DNA of 64,000 bases from assembly GCF_009768975.1 (NCBI RefSeq), contig NZ_CP035733.1, positions 3,144,001 through 3,208,000 on the forward strand. The letters run 5' to 3'. Positions 44,858-54,114 of this stretch are shown here, piece by piece (the first letter of the stretch is position 1; each line of letters begins with the position of its first letter). A model generated the notes under the pieces. That model did not search any database and was not told where the DNA came from. It saw only the letters and a program-made list of their open reading frames with translations. The position numbers and the translations under genes are program-made. The DNA comes from Sphingorhabdus lacus. Its GTDB lineage: Bacteria > Pseudomonadota > Alphaproteobacteria > Sphingomonadales > Sphingomonadaceae.

Positions 44858-45313
44858 CTAATTCCCCGCGCCTTGCCCTGCACTAAACTGAATTGCGAAG
44901 TTTTCGCTTTTGCATTTGGTGATAGATTGCGAGGAACCGGGCGGGATTGGCGCCTCTTTCGCAGTTTTTCCTTCATCCGGCTTTTCGAAGCTTGCGTGCA
45001 GCTCTTTCGGCTTTTCCTCGGTAGGCAACAAGCAGGGGCTGGCGACGGCTACAACATTTCCGCCTTCTTCAACGATCGTCCGACCATCACCTGATATCCG
45101 GTAGATTTGCCCGCTGAAAGTCGCCTTCGGGGCTGGCATTCCGAGAATTTCTGCGATGCGCTTGGCCTGCGCTTTCGCAGCGCACGATTCGTCGAAGGGC
45201 GGAATGGCCGTTGGTTCCGTGGGGCAGACGACGATGTCAGGGCCTTCATCAAAGGGACTCGCCGCTGTTGGCGGTGCATCGGCCGCACCCAGTAACATCA
45301 TCAAAAACAACAT
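44858..45313 (-). CDS. Hypothetical exported protein inside the GTA remnant
   Basis: 151 aa with signal peptide MLFLMMLLGAADA. Mature part is Pro/Glu/Lys rich with four cysteines (VVCPTE, SCAAK, SPCLLP, TKCKSE) and no recognised domain. It occupies the place of the missing capsid and connector genes in reverse orientation, so it was probably brought in with the rearrangement. GAGAG precedes the ATG. Confidence 0.65.
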   Translation of the reverse strand: MLFLMMLLGAADAPPTAASPFDEGPDIVVCPTEPTAIPPFDESCAAKAQAKRIAEILGMPAPKATFSGQIYRISGDGRTIVEEGGNVVAVASPCLLPTEEKPKELHASFEKPDEGKTAKEAPIPPGSSQSITKCKSENFAIQFSAGQGAGN

Positions 45314-45360
45314 GAATCGTCTCTCCCACGGTTCAATTATTTATGAAAGGAACTATATCC

Positions 45361-45603
45361 ATGCCAGCCGAAAAGGGAAGCACCTTCCTGTTGAAGGTCG
45401 GGGACGGCGCAACGACGCCTGTTTTTAGCACGGTCGCCGGATTGCGGACGACGCAATTGTCGATCAACGGGGACGCCGTTGTCATCACGCACAAGGGGTC
45501 CGGCGCCTGGCACGAACTGACGTTGAGGGGGATTTGGATAAATTTCGGTTGGTCGATGTTGTTGCTTTGGGCGTCTGGGCGGAAAAATCGGGTCGGATTG
45601 TAA
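45361..45603 (+). pseudogene. Truncated GTA major tail protein
   Basis: The ATG at 45361 (AAAGGA upstream) begins MPAEKGSTFLLKVGDG, followed by TVAGLRTTQLSING and VVITHKGSGAWHEL, the N-terminus of GTA major tail proteins (orfg9). Similarity stops about residue 55 (near 45520). The frame then runs through unrelated sequence (RGIWINFGWSMLLLW) to TAA at 45601. The usual protein is about 135 aa, so roughly 60 percent is missing. Confidence 0.82.
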
Positions 45604-45745
45604 TCTGGTCCATGTCCAAGGAACGTGGATTTCAGCACCCGCCATTGCGGACCCGTCTGGTGGTCTGACAGTCGATGCAGAAGCGCGTGCGGCGATTAAA
45701 CTGCTGTTGGACCATTTTCGGTCGTTAGGCCATGTTACCCGTTGA
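45531..45745 (+). pseudogene. 3' remnant of a DUF2793 (GTA tail-region) gene
   Basis: In the frame ending at TGA 45743-45745 the translation reads GTWISAPAIADPSGGLTV then DAEARAAIKLLLDHFRSLG, the C-terminal pattern of DUF2793 proteins encoded at the end of sphingomonad GTA clusters. Upstream the coding sense seems to continue in another frame (DKFRLVDVVALGVWAEKSG, 45537-45593), implying a frameshift near 45590. It abuts the tail-gene remnant, so a large deletion has joined the two. Confidence 0.65.
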
Positions 45746-45903
45746 ACTATTGCGTAAAAACTGTCTGCAGAAAATGGGCTTTTTTCGTCAAATAGCGACA
45801 TTTCAGCAACAGTATAACGACATAGTTGCTTGCATCAATGGAACAGAATCGATAGACCTGCGTTCTCGAATTTCCGTTCCTAAGATAGAAAAGGGGAAAG
45901 TTG

Positions 45904-47028
45904 ATGCGTAAGTTAGCCATAGGTTTGGCGCTCGCTTCTACTGCTCTGGCATCACCGGCTTTGGCCCGCGACGACCAGTGGTATGTCGGAGTTGATGGCG
46001 GTGCCATGATTGTTGAAGATATGCAGTTGGACATCGCAGGCGTAAATGACGCCGCGTCGCTCGACACTGACACCGGTTATGATTTCGGTGGCGTTGTTGG
46101 TTACGACTTTGGCGGTTTCCGTTTGGAATCAGAAGTATCGTATCGTGAAGCTGATATCTCTCAGTTCGCAAGCGCGACCCGTCAGATCACGGGCGGTACT
46201 ACAACTGCTCTTGCTGCCGGCGGTACATATGACGTTGGTGGCGACGCAAATGCGTTGAGCTTCATGGTCAATGGTCTTCTGGACTTTGGCGATGACGACG
46301 GCATCCAAGGCTTCGTCGGCGGTGGCGTCGGTGTTGCTCGTGTTGATCTTCAGACCGTATTGGGCGCGCCTTCGTGGCTCGACGATTCGGACACAGGTTT
46401 CGCATGGCAGGTTCTGGCTGGCGTTCGTGCGCCGATCAGCGACAACTGGGATGTTGGCCTGAAATATCGCTTCTTCAACGCTGACAATGTCAACGTCGTA
46501 GATCGTCTGGGCCGTGACGTGGATACACGTTTCCGTTCGCACAGCGTCATGGGCAGCCTGATTTATAACTTCGGTGGCGCGCCTGAGCCAGTGGTTGTGG
46601 CACCTCCGCCACCTCCTCCGCCTTATGTTGCTCCTCCACCACCCCCGCCACCCCCACCGCCGCCACCTGCGCCGGTGTGCAACTCGGGTCCTTACATCGT
46701 GTTCTTCGATTGGGATAAGTCGAACCTGCGTCCTGACGCGGCTTCGGTTCTGGACAACGCCGTTGCCCAGTACGCCAATTGCGGCAATGCGAAGGTCATG
46801 TTGGCTGGACACGCAGACAAGTCGGGTACGGCAACGTACAACGTCGGTCTGTCGCAACGTCGTAACACGACCGTTCGTGCATACCTTGAGTCCAAGGGTG
46901 TTGCTGGCGGCGCGATTTCGTCGGAAGCATTCGGTGAAACCGCACCTCTGGTACAGACCGCTGATGGTGAGCGTGAACCGCAAAACCGTCGCGTGGAAGT
47001 CACCTACGGTCCCGGTTCGGGCATGTAA
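45904..47028 (+). CDS. OmpA-family outer membrane protein
   Basis: 374 aa from ATG 45904 (GGGGAAAG upstream; a TTG immediately precedes it). Signal peptide ending SPALA, an eight-stranded-barrel-type N-terminal domain (WYVGVDGGAM..), a Pro-rich linker of about 30 residues near 225-255, and a C-terminal peptidoglycan-binding OmpA domain (FFDWDKSNLRPDA, GHADKSGTATYNVGLSQRRNTTVRAYL, NRRVEV). Codons favour GGT/CGT/GTT unlike neighbours, as for a highly expressed gene. Confidence 0.95.
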   Translation: MRKLAIGLALASTALASPALARDDQWYVGVDGGAMIVEDMQLDIAGVNDAASLDTDTGYDFGGVVGYDFGGFRLESEVSYREADISQFASATRQITGGTTTALAAGGTYDVGGDANALSFMVNGLLDFGDDDGIQGFVGGGVGVARVDLQTVLGAPSWLDDSDTGFAWQVLAGVRAPISDNWDVGLKYRFFNADNVNVVDRLGRDVDTRFRSHSVMGSLIYNFGGAPEPVVVAPPPPPPPYVAPPPPPPPPPPPPAPVCNSGPYIVFFDWDKSNLRPDAASVLDNAVAQYANCGNAKVMLAGHADKSGTATYNVGLSQRRNTTVRAYLESKGVAGGAISSEAFGETAPLVQTADGEREPQNRRVEVTYGPGSGM

Positions 47029-47057
47029 TCTTCGGATTACCGAACAAGACATGAAGA

Positions 47058-47087
47058 AGGGCTGGTCGAAAGACCGGCCCTTTTTTT
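47058..47087 (+). terminator. Intrinsic terminator after the OmpA gene
   Basis: AGGGCTGGTC (47058-47067), GAAA tetraloop, GACCGGCCCT (47072-47081), followed by a run of seven T ending at 47087. Confidence 0.92.
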
Positions 47088-47165
47088 GGCTAGAACATGC
47101 GCTGAAAATTCAGGCAAGTGCTTGCGCACATAGAGCGTGGATAATGGCTTTCGGCCGCGCCGATA

Positions 47166-49925
47166 TTAGGCTGCGGCTTTACCCTTTGCCAGATGACTGC
47201 CCGCAGCAGCATCAATCAGTCGCGTTTCAAGCGACTTGAGCCGAGACCGGCTCTCAATCTTTCCACCAAACAGATCGGTCACATAAAATGTGTCGACCGC
47301 CCGTTCGCCATATGTCGCAATATGCGCGCTGTGCAGCGTTACCTTGGATTCAAACAGCGCTTGCGCCAGATTATTCAGCAATGCCGGCCGGTCGAGCGCG
47401 TTGACCTCGACAACGGTGAACCGGTTCGATGCCAGATTATCGATGAAGACCGACGGCGCAATTTTGAACGCATCGGCACGGCGCAAGGCTTTGGGCTTGG
47501 CGTCGAGTTGCGCCATCAGTTTTGCCCGGTTGGTCAGGGCATCCTGGATATTGCGCGACAGCCGGTTCAATTGCCCCTGTTCGCGGAAAGGCCGACCGAT
47601 CGGGTCCTGGATCAGGAAGTTGTCGACCGCCATGCCATCGCTGCTCGTGTGGATGCGCGCATCGATGATGTTTCCGCCGGCCAAATGGATCGCGCCAGCG
47701 ATACGGTAAAACAGCCCGGGATGGTCGGCCGCATATACCGTCACCAATGTCGCGCCGCGTTCCGGATAATAGCAGGCGTCAATGGCGAGATCGGCGTCCT
47801 TATTGGCGAGCAGATGCTTCGCATTGCGGGCGATGATGTCGGAAGGCTCGGCAATCCAATAGGCATCGGGCAGGCGCTTTGCCAATTTGGTGAATTCGGG
47901 TGCGGGCAGGTTGAGTAGCTTTTCGAGTTGCTGTTTCTTCGCGGCAATCCGTTCCTCACGCCCGCGCTGCTTATGGCCGAGGCGCAGCACTTCCTCGGTC
48001 GCTTCATAGAGGTCGGATAACAGCTGCCGCTTCCAGCTATTCCACACGCCGGGCCCTACGGCGCGAATGTCCACGACCGTCAGGACCAGCAACAGCCTTA
48101 AGCGCTCTGGCGACTGAACGGCTTGGGCAAAGTCCAATATCGTTTTAAAATCGGCCAAATCGCGTTTGAACGCGGTAGCCGACATCAGCAAATGATAGCG
48201 CACAAGCCAGGCAACCGTCTCGGTTTCCGCCGGGTTCAGCCCGAGCCTCGGGCAGAGATTTTCGGCAACCTCCGCTCCCAAGACACTGTGATCCCCGCCG
48301 CGCCCTTTGGCGATATCGTGCAACAGCGTCGCGACAAACAGCACACGTCGGCTTACAATTTGACGCATGATCGCGGTCGATAGCGGGTGGTCCGCCTTCA
48401 ACTCGCCCGATTCAATTTCCGCCAGCAGGCCAATGGCCCGTATTGAATGTTCGTCCACTGTATAATGGTGGTACATATCGAACTGCATCTGCGCGACGAC
48501 GCGCCGGAAATCGGGAATGAAGCGCCCGAATACCGTCGATTCATTCATCCAACGCAGCACCGTTTCGGGGTCACGCGGCGAGCATAGAACATCCAGAAAC
48601 AGCGCATTGGCCCGGGGATTACGCTGCACCGACCGGTCGATCAGGCGGGCATCACGCTGGGCCGCGCGCATCGCCAGCGGGTGGATTTCCAACCCGTGCA
48701 AATCCGCAAGCTGGAATATCTCCAAAAGCCGGACCGGGTCCTCTTCAAAATAGCCATCATGGGGCAAGGCGAGCCGTCCGCGATCGAGCTGGAAGCCATT
48801 CAGCTTGCGCGGCTTGCGCGTGAAAGTCGGCAGAAAGCGCCGCCCCTTCTTCGCCATGGCCTCGTCCAGATGCGCAAGAAACAGGCCGGTCACATCGCCG
48901 ACCGTTTTGGCGTTGAGGAAATAATATTGCATGAAACGCTCGACGGTTGACCGTCCGGGACGATCGGCAAAGTTCATCCGCTCGGCGACTTCCCGCTGCA
49001 GGTCAAAGGTCAGGCGGTCTTCGGCACGGTTGGTGATGGCGTGCATGTGGCAGCGCACCGCCCACAGGAAATTCTCTGCCTTGCGGAATCGACGATATTC
49101 ATCCGCAGTCAGCAGGCCCACGCCAACCAGATCGGAAGCGGACGAAACCTGGTGGATATATTTCCCGATCCAGTAGAGCGTGTGCAAGTCGCGTAAACCG
49201 CCTTTGCCGTCCTTGATATTGGGCTCCACGACATATCGGCTGTCGCCCATGCGCTTATGCCGCTCGTCGCGCTCGATCATTTTCAGCCGGACAAATTCCG
49301 ACGCTGTCTTGCCAACGACCTCGCTCCAGAACCTGCGGCTGGCCTGTTCGTATATGTCGCGGTCGCCCCAAACGAAGCGGCTTTCAAGCAGCGCCGTGCG
49401 GATGGTCAGATCCTCTTGCGCCATTTTGACCGTCTCATCCAGCGACCGGCTGGACTGGCCGACTTTCAGCCCCAAATCCCAGAGAAGATAGAGTATCGCC
49501 TCGACCACCTGCTCGGTCCATGAGCTGCGTTTGAAGGGTGTCACAAAGGCGATGTCGACATCGCTATGCGGCGCCATCTCTCCGCGGCCATAGCCGCCGA
49601 CGGCCAAAACCGCGATCCGTTCGGACGCAGACCTGTTGGCCGCGGGATAGACATGTACGGTCACATAATCGTAGATCAGCCGGACAATCTGGTCGATCAG
49701 AAAGGCCTGCTCGGTCGCTGCGCGATAGCCTTGCGAGGGATGCGCCTGCAAGCGACGGTCAATCTCTGCCCGGCCCTGCGCCAAGGCGGCTTGCAACTGT
49801 TCCAGCACGCGTCCGCGCTGGGTCCGGGTTTCGCGTTCCGACGCAATTTCGTCCAGCGTTTCCGCCAGCGATTTCCGGTCGATAATATCGCGCTGCTTAA
49901 CAATATGATCCGCTGTCGAAGCCAT
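47166..49925 (-). CDS. glnD: [Protein-PII] uridylyltransferase/uridylyl-removing enzyme
   Basis: 919 aa, full GlnD. N-terminal nucleotidyltransferase motif GGYGRGEMAPHSDVDIAF, central HD domain with LLHDIAKGRGGDHS, and two C-terminal ACT domains (AADHPGLFYRIAGAI, DRPALLNNLAQALFE) that sense glutamine. Modifies PII to control nitrogen assimilation. GGAGG lies just ahead of the ATG. Confidence 0.96.
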   Translation of the reverse strand: MASTADHIVKQRDIIDRKSLAETLDEIASERETRTQRGRVLEQLQAALAQGRAEIDRRLQAHPSQGYRAATEQAFLIDQIVRLIYDYVTVHVYPAANRSASERIAVLAVGGYGRGEMAPHSDVDIAFVTPFKRSSWTEQVVEAILYLLWDLGLKVGQSSRSLDETVKMAQEDLTIRTALLESRFVWGDRDIYEQASRRFWSEVVGKTASEFVRLKMIERDERHKRMGDSRYVVEPNIKDGKGGLRDLHTLYWIGKYIHQVSSASDLVGVGLLTADEYRRFRKAENFLWAVRCHMHAITNRAEDRLTFDLQREVAERMNFADRPGRSTVERFMQYYFLNAKTVGDVTGLFLAHLDEAMAKKGRRFLPTFTRKPRKLNGFQLDRGRLALPHDGYFEEDPVRLLEIFQLADLHGLEIHPLAMRAAQRDARLIDRSVQRNPRANALFLDVLCSPRDPETVLRWMNESTVFGRFIPDFRRVVAQMQFDMYHHYTVDEHSIRAIGLLAEIESGELKADHPLSTAIMRQIVSRRVLFVATLLHDIAKGRGGDHSVLGAEVAENLCPRLGLNPAETETVAWLVRYHLLMSATAFKRDLADFKTILDFAQAVQSPERLRLLLVLTVVDIRAVGPGVWNSWKRQLLSDLYEATEEVLRLGHKQRGREERIAAKKQQLEKLLNLPAPEFTKLAKRLPDAYWIAEPSDIIARNAKHLLANKDADLAIDACYYPERGATLVTVYAADHPGLFYRIAGAIHLAGGNIIDARIHTSSDGMAVDNFLIQDPIGRPFREQGQLNRLSRNIQDALTNRAKLMAQLDAKPKALRRADAFKIAPSVFIDNLASNRFTVVEVNALDRPALLNNLAQALFESKVTLHSAHIATYGERAVDTFYVTDLFGGKIESRSRLKSLETRLIDAAAGSHLAKGKAAA

Positions 49926-49985
49926 AGGGCCTCCTATACCCCTATTTCATCGGGGTCGAACCAAAATGCAGGCCGGTGCCCAAAG

Positions 49986-51689
49986 TTAGACAGGCGTACC
50001 GACCTTTGCATTATATTCGCGGCGCAACGTGACCCGGTCGATCTTCTGCGTGCCAAGACGCGGAAGCGGTTCTGGCGCCTGCCAATAATGCACCGGAATC
50101 TTGAATGGTGCGAGGCGGGGGGCCAGAAAGGCTTTCAGATCTTCTTCCGTCAGGGCCACGCCATCCTTGGTGTGGTAGACGATACCCGGGACTTCGCCAT
50201 ATTTGTCATCGGCAATGCCGAACACCGACAGTTCAACGATCGAGTCATGCTCATAGGCGGCGGCTTCGACTTCGGGGCAGCTGATATTCTCGCCGCCGCG
50301 GATGATGATGTCCTTCTTGCGGTCGACGATGAACAGATAGCCGTCTTCATCCAGATAGCCGATGTCGCCGGTGCGGAAAAAGCCGTCCTTGGTAAAGGCG
50401 TCGCTGGTGGCTTTTTCATTGTCCCAATAGCCGTTGAAATTGGCGATGGTCCGGATGCAGACCTCGCCCCGTTCGCCCTGCGGCATGCGGTTGCCATCGT
50501 CGTCCAGCATTTCGACCTCGACCAAGGGTTTGGTCGCAGGGCCGGTGCTGGTGGGCTTCAACAGATAGTTTTCCGTGAAATTGCCGCAGCCCACGCCATT
50601 TGTTTCGGTCAGGCCATAGCCGAGCAACGGGTAACCCCAGCTCATTTCCTTGCGGATTTTCTTCACATGGTCGACCGGACGCGGCGCGCCACCGGCGGCA
50701 AAGGCGGTGCAGCTCGTCAGATCATATTTGTGACGGTTCGGGTGGGTCGCAAGCTCGATGCTCATCAACGGCACGCCGACAAAATAGCTGATCCGTTCCT
50801 TTTCAATGATGCGCATGGCTTCTTCGGCATCCCATTTGGGCATCAGCACCAGCTTGCGGCCAATGGCAAAGCTCTGCAGCACCAACGGCACCGATGCCGT
50901 CACATGGAATAGGGGCACGTTGACCAAAGCCGAAGGTTGCGACGGCATGGTCTGGCCGGTCGCGCTCAGCAGTTCGAAGAACACAAGCGTCTGGCCAACA
51001 TAGCTCATCGCGCCCTGCACAACGGCACGGTGGTCCGAAAAGGCACCCTTGGACTGGCCCGTCGAACCCGAGGTGTAGAGGATTGTCGCATTGTCCAGCG
51101 GATCGATCGCCGGCAACGCAGTGTTCGCGCCACCGCCTTGCGAGGTCAACACCGACAGGCCGTCGACCGGCGAGCAGTCATGGCTGAAGATCAGAAGCTG
51201 GCAATCGCCGATATCCTGACCTTCCAGACGCGCGGCGCGCTGGGCATCGGCGAGCACATAGCGGCAGCCGACCATGCGGATACCTTCCGCAAGTTCGCCG
51301 CCCTGCCACCATCCGTTGAGCAACGTCGCGACGCCGCCTGCCATGATGATCGCCATATAGGCAATGATCCAGTTGGCCGAGTTTCGAGCGGCGATTCCGA
51401 CCCGGTCGCCCTTCTGCAACTGGCGGCCATCGACAAGCCCGCCCGCCAACGCGCGCGCCGCCGCATAGGTTTCGCCAAAGGTCAGGCGGCAATCGCCGTC
51501 GACCAGAAATTCCTTGTCCGCATGGGTCGCGCAGAAAAAGGCGAAATAATCCGAAAGATTTGCTGGGGCCTTCGCCAACATCGGCATTTGGACGCCATAT
51601 TTTTCGACATGGGTAACGGTAAGGGGACCATCATTCTCCATCAGGCGCGTAATCGTCGCGGTGATTGCAAGGTCCAGTTCGGTCGGCAT
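49986..51689 (-). CDS. Fatty-acid--CoA ligase-type AMP-forming synthetase
   Basis: 567 aa. Adenylate-forming superfamily: phosphate loop YTSGSTGQSKGAF, GYGLTETNG, and the hinge region TGDIGYLDEDGYLFIVDRKKDIIIRGGENI. Lysine near the C-terminus (GTQKIDRVTLR) is the adenylation Lys. Closest to medium/long-chain acyl-CoA ligases; substrate not determined. AGGAGAG precedes the ATG; it is 60 bp upstream of glnD on the same strand and divergent from lgt. Confidence 0.9.
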   Translation of the reverse strand: MPTELDLAITATITRLMENDGPLTVTHVEKYGVQMPMLAKAPANLSDYFAFFCATHADKEFLVDGDCRLTFGETYAAARALAGGLVDGRQLQKGDRVGIAARNSANWIIAYMAIIMAGGVATLLNGWWQGGELAEGIRMVGCRYVLADAQRAARLEGQDIGDCQLLIFSHDCSPVDGLSVLTSQGGGANTALPAIDPLDNATILYTSGSTGQSKGAFSDHRAVVQGAMSYVGQTLVFFELLSATGQTMPSQPSALVNVPLFHVTASVPLVLQSFAIGRKLVLMPKWDAEEAMRIIEKERISYFVGVPLMSIELATHPNRHKYDLTSCTAFAAGGAPRPVDHVKKIRKEMSWGYPLLGYGLTETNGVGCGNFTENYLLKPTSTGPATKPLVEVEMLDDDGNRMPQGERGEVCIRTIANFNGYWDNEKATSDAFTKDGFFRTGDIGYLDEDGYLFIVDRKKDIIIRGGENISCPEVEAAAYEHDSIVELSVFGIADDKYGEVPGIVYHTKDGVALTEEDLKAFLAPRLAPFKIPVHYWQAPEPLPRLGTQKIDRVTLRREYNAKVGTPV

Positions 51690-51765
51690 TATGATTCTCT
51701 CCTAAACTCTTTGTGCACCTTCTATTTCGCTCTATAGGAAAGTCAAAATTTACCGAGGATTTCCT

Positions 51766-52632
51766 GTGCCGTTTGAAATTATTGCGACCGCTGCCAATTA
51801 TATCCAGTTTGAAAATCTGGGCGTGGGTCCTGTTGCGCTGGATTTGGGCTTTTTCCAGATTCGTTGGTATTCATTGGGTTATCTCGCCGGAATCCTGTTG
51901 GGCTACTGGCTTTTGCTCAAGCTGCTCGCCAAGCCCGGCGCGCCCATGTCGCGCGAACATGCGGATGATATGATCCTTTATGCGACGCTCGGCATCATCG
52001 TCGGTGGCCGTCTTGGCTATATTTTCTTCTACCAGCCCTCCATTCTGCAGAATCCGGTCGACATCTTCAAATTGTGGGAAGGCGGCATGTCGCTGCATGG
52101 CGGCACTTTGGGCACAATCTTTGCCATCTGGCTGCTCGCCCGCAAGTATAAGCTCTCCTTCCTGCGGGTGTGCGATTATATTGCCTGCGTCATTCCCTTC
52201 GGCCTGTTCCTCGTGCGCCTTGCGAATTTCGTGAATGATGAACTGTGGGGCCGGGTGACCGATGTTCCTTGGGCAATTGTCTTCCCCAATGGCGGCCCCG
52301 AACCGCGCCACCCCAGCCAGCTTTACGAAGCCGCGCTCGAAGGCTTGCTGATGGCGGCTATCATGTGGCCTTTATTCTTCAAGACCGATGCCCGATATAA
52401 GCCCGGCTTCCTGTTCGGAACCGCCGCACTTATCTATGGCCTGTCGCGTTTTGCAGTCGAATTTGTGCGCGAACCCGACCAGCAACTGCAATGGCTGGTG
52501 CAGGCAAGCGGCCTCAGCATGGGGCAGTGGCTGACCATTCCGATGATCCTCATCGGCCTGTTCCTCATCGCGACCGCCGCCGGGCGGCGCAAGCGCGTAG
52601 AGCCTGTTTCGGGCAGCAGCAGTGTCGCCTGA
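51766..52632 (+). CDS. lgt: Prolipoprotein diacylglyceryl transferase
   Basis: 288 aa, GTG start at 51766 with GAGG upstream. Seven membrane helices and the Lgt signatures [21 protein letters not shown] and HPSQLYEA. Attaches diacylglycerol to lipoprotein cysteines, the first step of the pathway that Lnt (33.6-35.2 kb) completes. The stop overlaps the next gene by 11 bp. Confidence 0.96.
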   Translation: MPFEIIATAANYIQFENLGVGPVALDLGFFQIRWYSLGYLAGILLGYWLLLKLLAKPGAPMSREHADDMILYATLGIIVGGRLGYIFFYQPSILQNPVDIFKLWEGGMSLHGGTLGTIFAIWLLARKYKLSFLRVCDYIACVIPFGLFLVRLANFVNDELWGRVTDVPWAIVFPNGGPEPRHPSQLYEAALEGLLMAAIMWPLFFKTDARYKPGFLFGTAALIYGLSRFAVEFVREPDQQLQWLVQASGLSMGQWLTIPMILIGLFLIATAAGRRKRVEPVSGSSSVA

Positions 52633-53692
52633 CACCGGCCAACTGGCGCTTCGCCTGGCGAAGCAGATTGAGGGTTCCGGCCCGATCAGTGTCGCCGAAT
52701 ATATGCGCGCGTCGAACAATGAATATTATGGCGCGGGCGATCCCTTCGGGGTCGAGGGCGATTTCATAACCGCGCCGGAAATCAGCCAGATGTTCGGCGA
52801 ACTGATCGGCATGTGGCTGACCGATCTATATTTGCGCCAGAACAGCCCGGCCAACTGCCATTATGTCGAACTGGGCCCGGGGCGCGGCACCTTGGCCGCC
52901 GATGCCTTGCGCGCCATGTCGAAATTCGAATTTGCGCCCGCCGTGCATTTTGTCGAAACCAGCGAGACGTTGCGCGCGCAGCAGCTCCAGAATGTGCCGC
53001 TCGCCACCTTCCACGACCGGGTTGAAAGCCTGCCCACCGACGGGCCGTTGCTGGTCGTGGCGAACGAGTTTTTCGACGCGCTTCCTATCCGCCAGCTTAT
53101 CCTGACCCATGCCGGTTGGCGCGAGCGGGTGGTTGTGCGCGACCGGGGGACAAAATTTGCCGCGATGCCCGGCTCCTACCCGATGGACGGGTCGGTCCCC
53201 GCTGCGTTCCAGAACTCCCCCGTCGGCAGCATTTTCGAATCCTCGCCCGATGCAGCGACCATCATGTACGAACTCGCAAACCGCATCGCCACACAGGGCG
53301 GCGCGATCCTGGTGATCGACTATGGCTATACCCAGCCTGCCCTGGGCAGCACCTTGCAGGCGGTGAAGGCGCATGACTATGCCGATCCCTTCCTCGACCC
53401 CGGCACCTGCGATCTGACCGCGCATGTGAATTTCCTGGAGCTCGCCAACCTCGCACGGATGCGCAATCTGCAGGTGGCAGGTCCGACAACCCAAGGCGTA
53501 TGGCTATCCGCGCTCGGCATCGGCCAGCGCTCCCTTGCCCTTGCCGAAGCGTCGCCCGACAAGCGCGAAGACATCTTCATCGCCCGCGACCGACTCGTCA
53601 AAAATGGCGAAATGGGAACCCTCTTCAAAGTCCTCGCCGCACACTCCCCCGACTGGCCCGTCCCGGAAGGATTTGGCGCGCCATTGGGCTAG
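52622..53692 (+). CDS. MidA/NDUFAF7-family SAM-dependent methyltransferase
   Basis: 356 aa, GTG start inside the lgt end. N-terminal GPISVAEYM and [15 protein letters not shown] motifs, SAM site [13 protein letters not shown], then [14 protein letters not shown]. The eukaryotic relative NDUFAF7 methylates an arginine of a complex I subunit. The lgt-midA order is common in alphaproteobacteria and is usually followed by pgeF, which is not here. Confidence 0.92.
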   Translation: MSPDTGQLALRLAKQIEGSGPISVAEYMRASNNEYYGAGDPFGVEGDFITAPEISQMFGELIGMWLTDLYLRQNSPANCHYVELGPGRGTLAADALRAMSKFEFAPAVHFVETSETLRAQQLQNVPLATFHDRVESLPTDGPLLVVANEFFDALPIRQLILTHAGWRERVVVRDRGTKFAAMPGSYPMDGSVPAAFQNSPVGSIFESSPDAATIMYELANRIATQGGAILVIDYGYTQPALGSTLQAVKAHDYADPFLDPGTCDLTAHVNFLELANLARMRNLQVAGPTTQGVWLSALGIGQRSLALAEASPDKREDIFIARDRLVKNGEMGTLFKVLAAHSPDWPVPEGFGAPLG

Positions 53693-53721
53693 GGTGCGGC
53701 ACCGACCGTAAGGAAAACGCG

Positions 53722-54114
53722 ATGCAACGTGCCGTGATTGCCGGGTCGGTCTATTTTCTGTTGCTCTTTGCGTTCGGTTTTTTGCTGGGCACTGTGCGTG
53801 TCCTGCTTGTCATTCCCTATGTAGGCACTCTCGTCGCGACGATGCTGGAAGTGCCGGTGATGCTGGCGGCAGCCTATGTTGTCTGCCCACGGGTAATCCG
53901 GCGCTTTAAAGTCCCACCCGAACGTCCGGCGCGCTGGGTGATGGCGCTGGTGTTCCTGATCCTGCTCGCCCTGTTTGAATCCGCGCTTGGCAGCCTGTTG
54001 TTCAACCGGACCATGGCCGACCAATGGGCAGCCTTGTCGACCCCGGCCGGGATGCTGGGCCTAAGCGCACAAATCATCGCCGCCCTTTTTCCGCTTCGGA
54101 TCGCTACCCCTTAA
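53722..54114 (+). CDS. Small integral membrane protein
   Basis: 130 aa from ATG 53722 (AAGGA upstream). Four hydrophobic segments (VYFLLLFAFGFLLGTV, VMLAAAYVV, VMALVFLILLALFESALG, AQIIAALFPL). Not recognised beyond being a membrane protein. Placed after midA where pgeF is often found. Its end overlaps the convergent membrane protein by 11 bp. Confidence 0.75.
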   Translation: MQRAVIAGSVYFLLLFAFGFLLGTVRVLLVIPYVGTLVATMLEVPVMLAAAYVVCPRVIRRFKVPPERPARWVMALVFLILLALFESALGSLLFNRTMADQWAALSTPAGMLGLSAQIIAALFPLRIATP

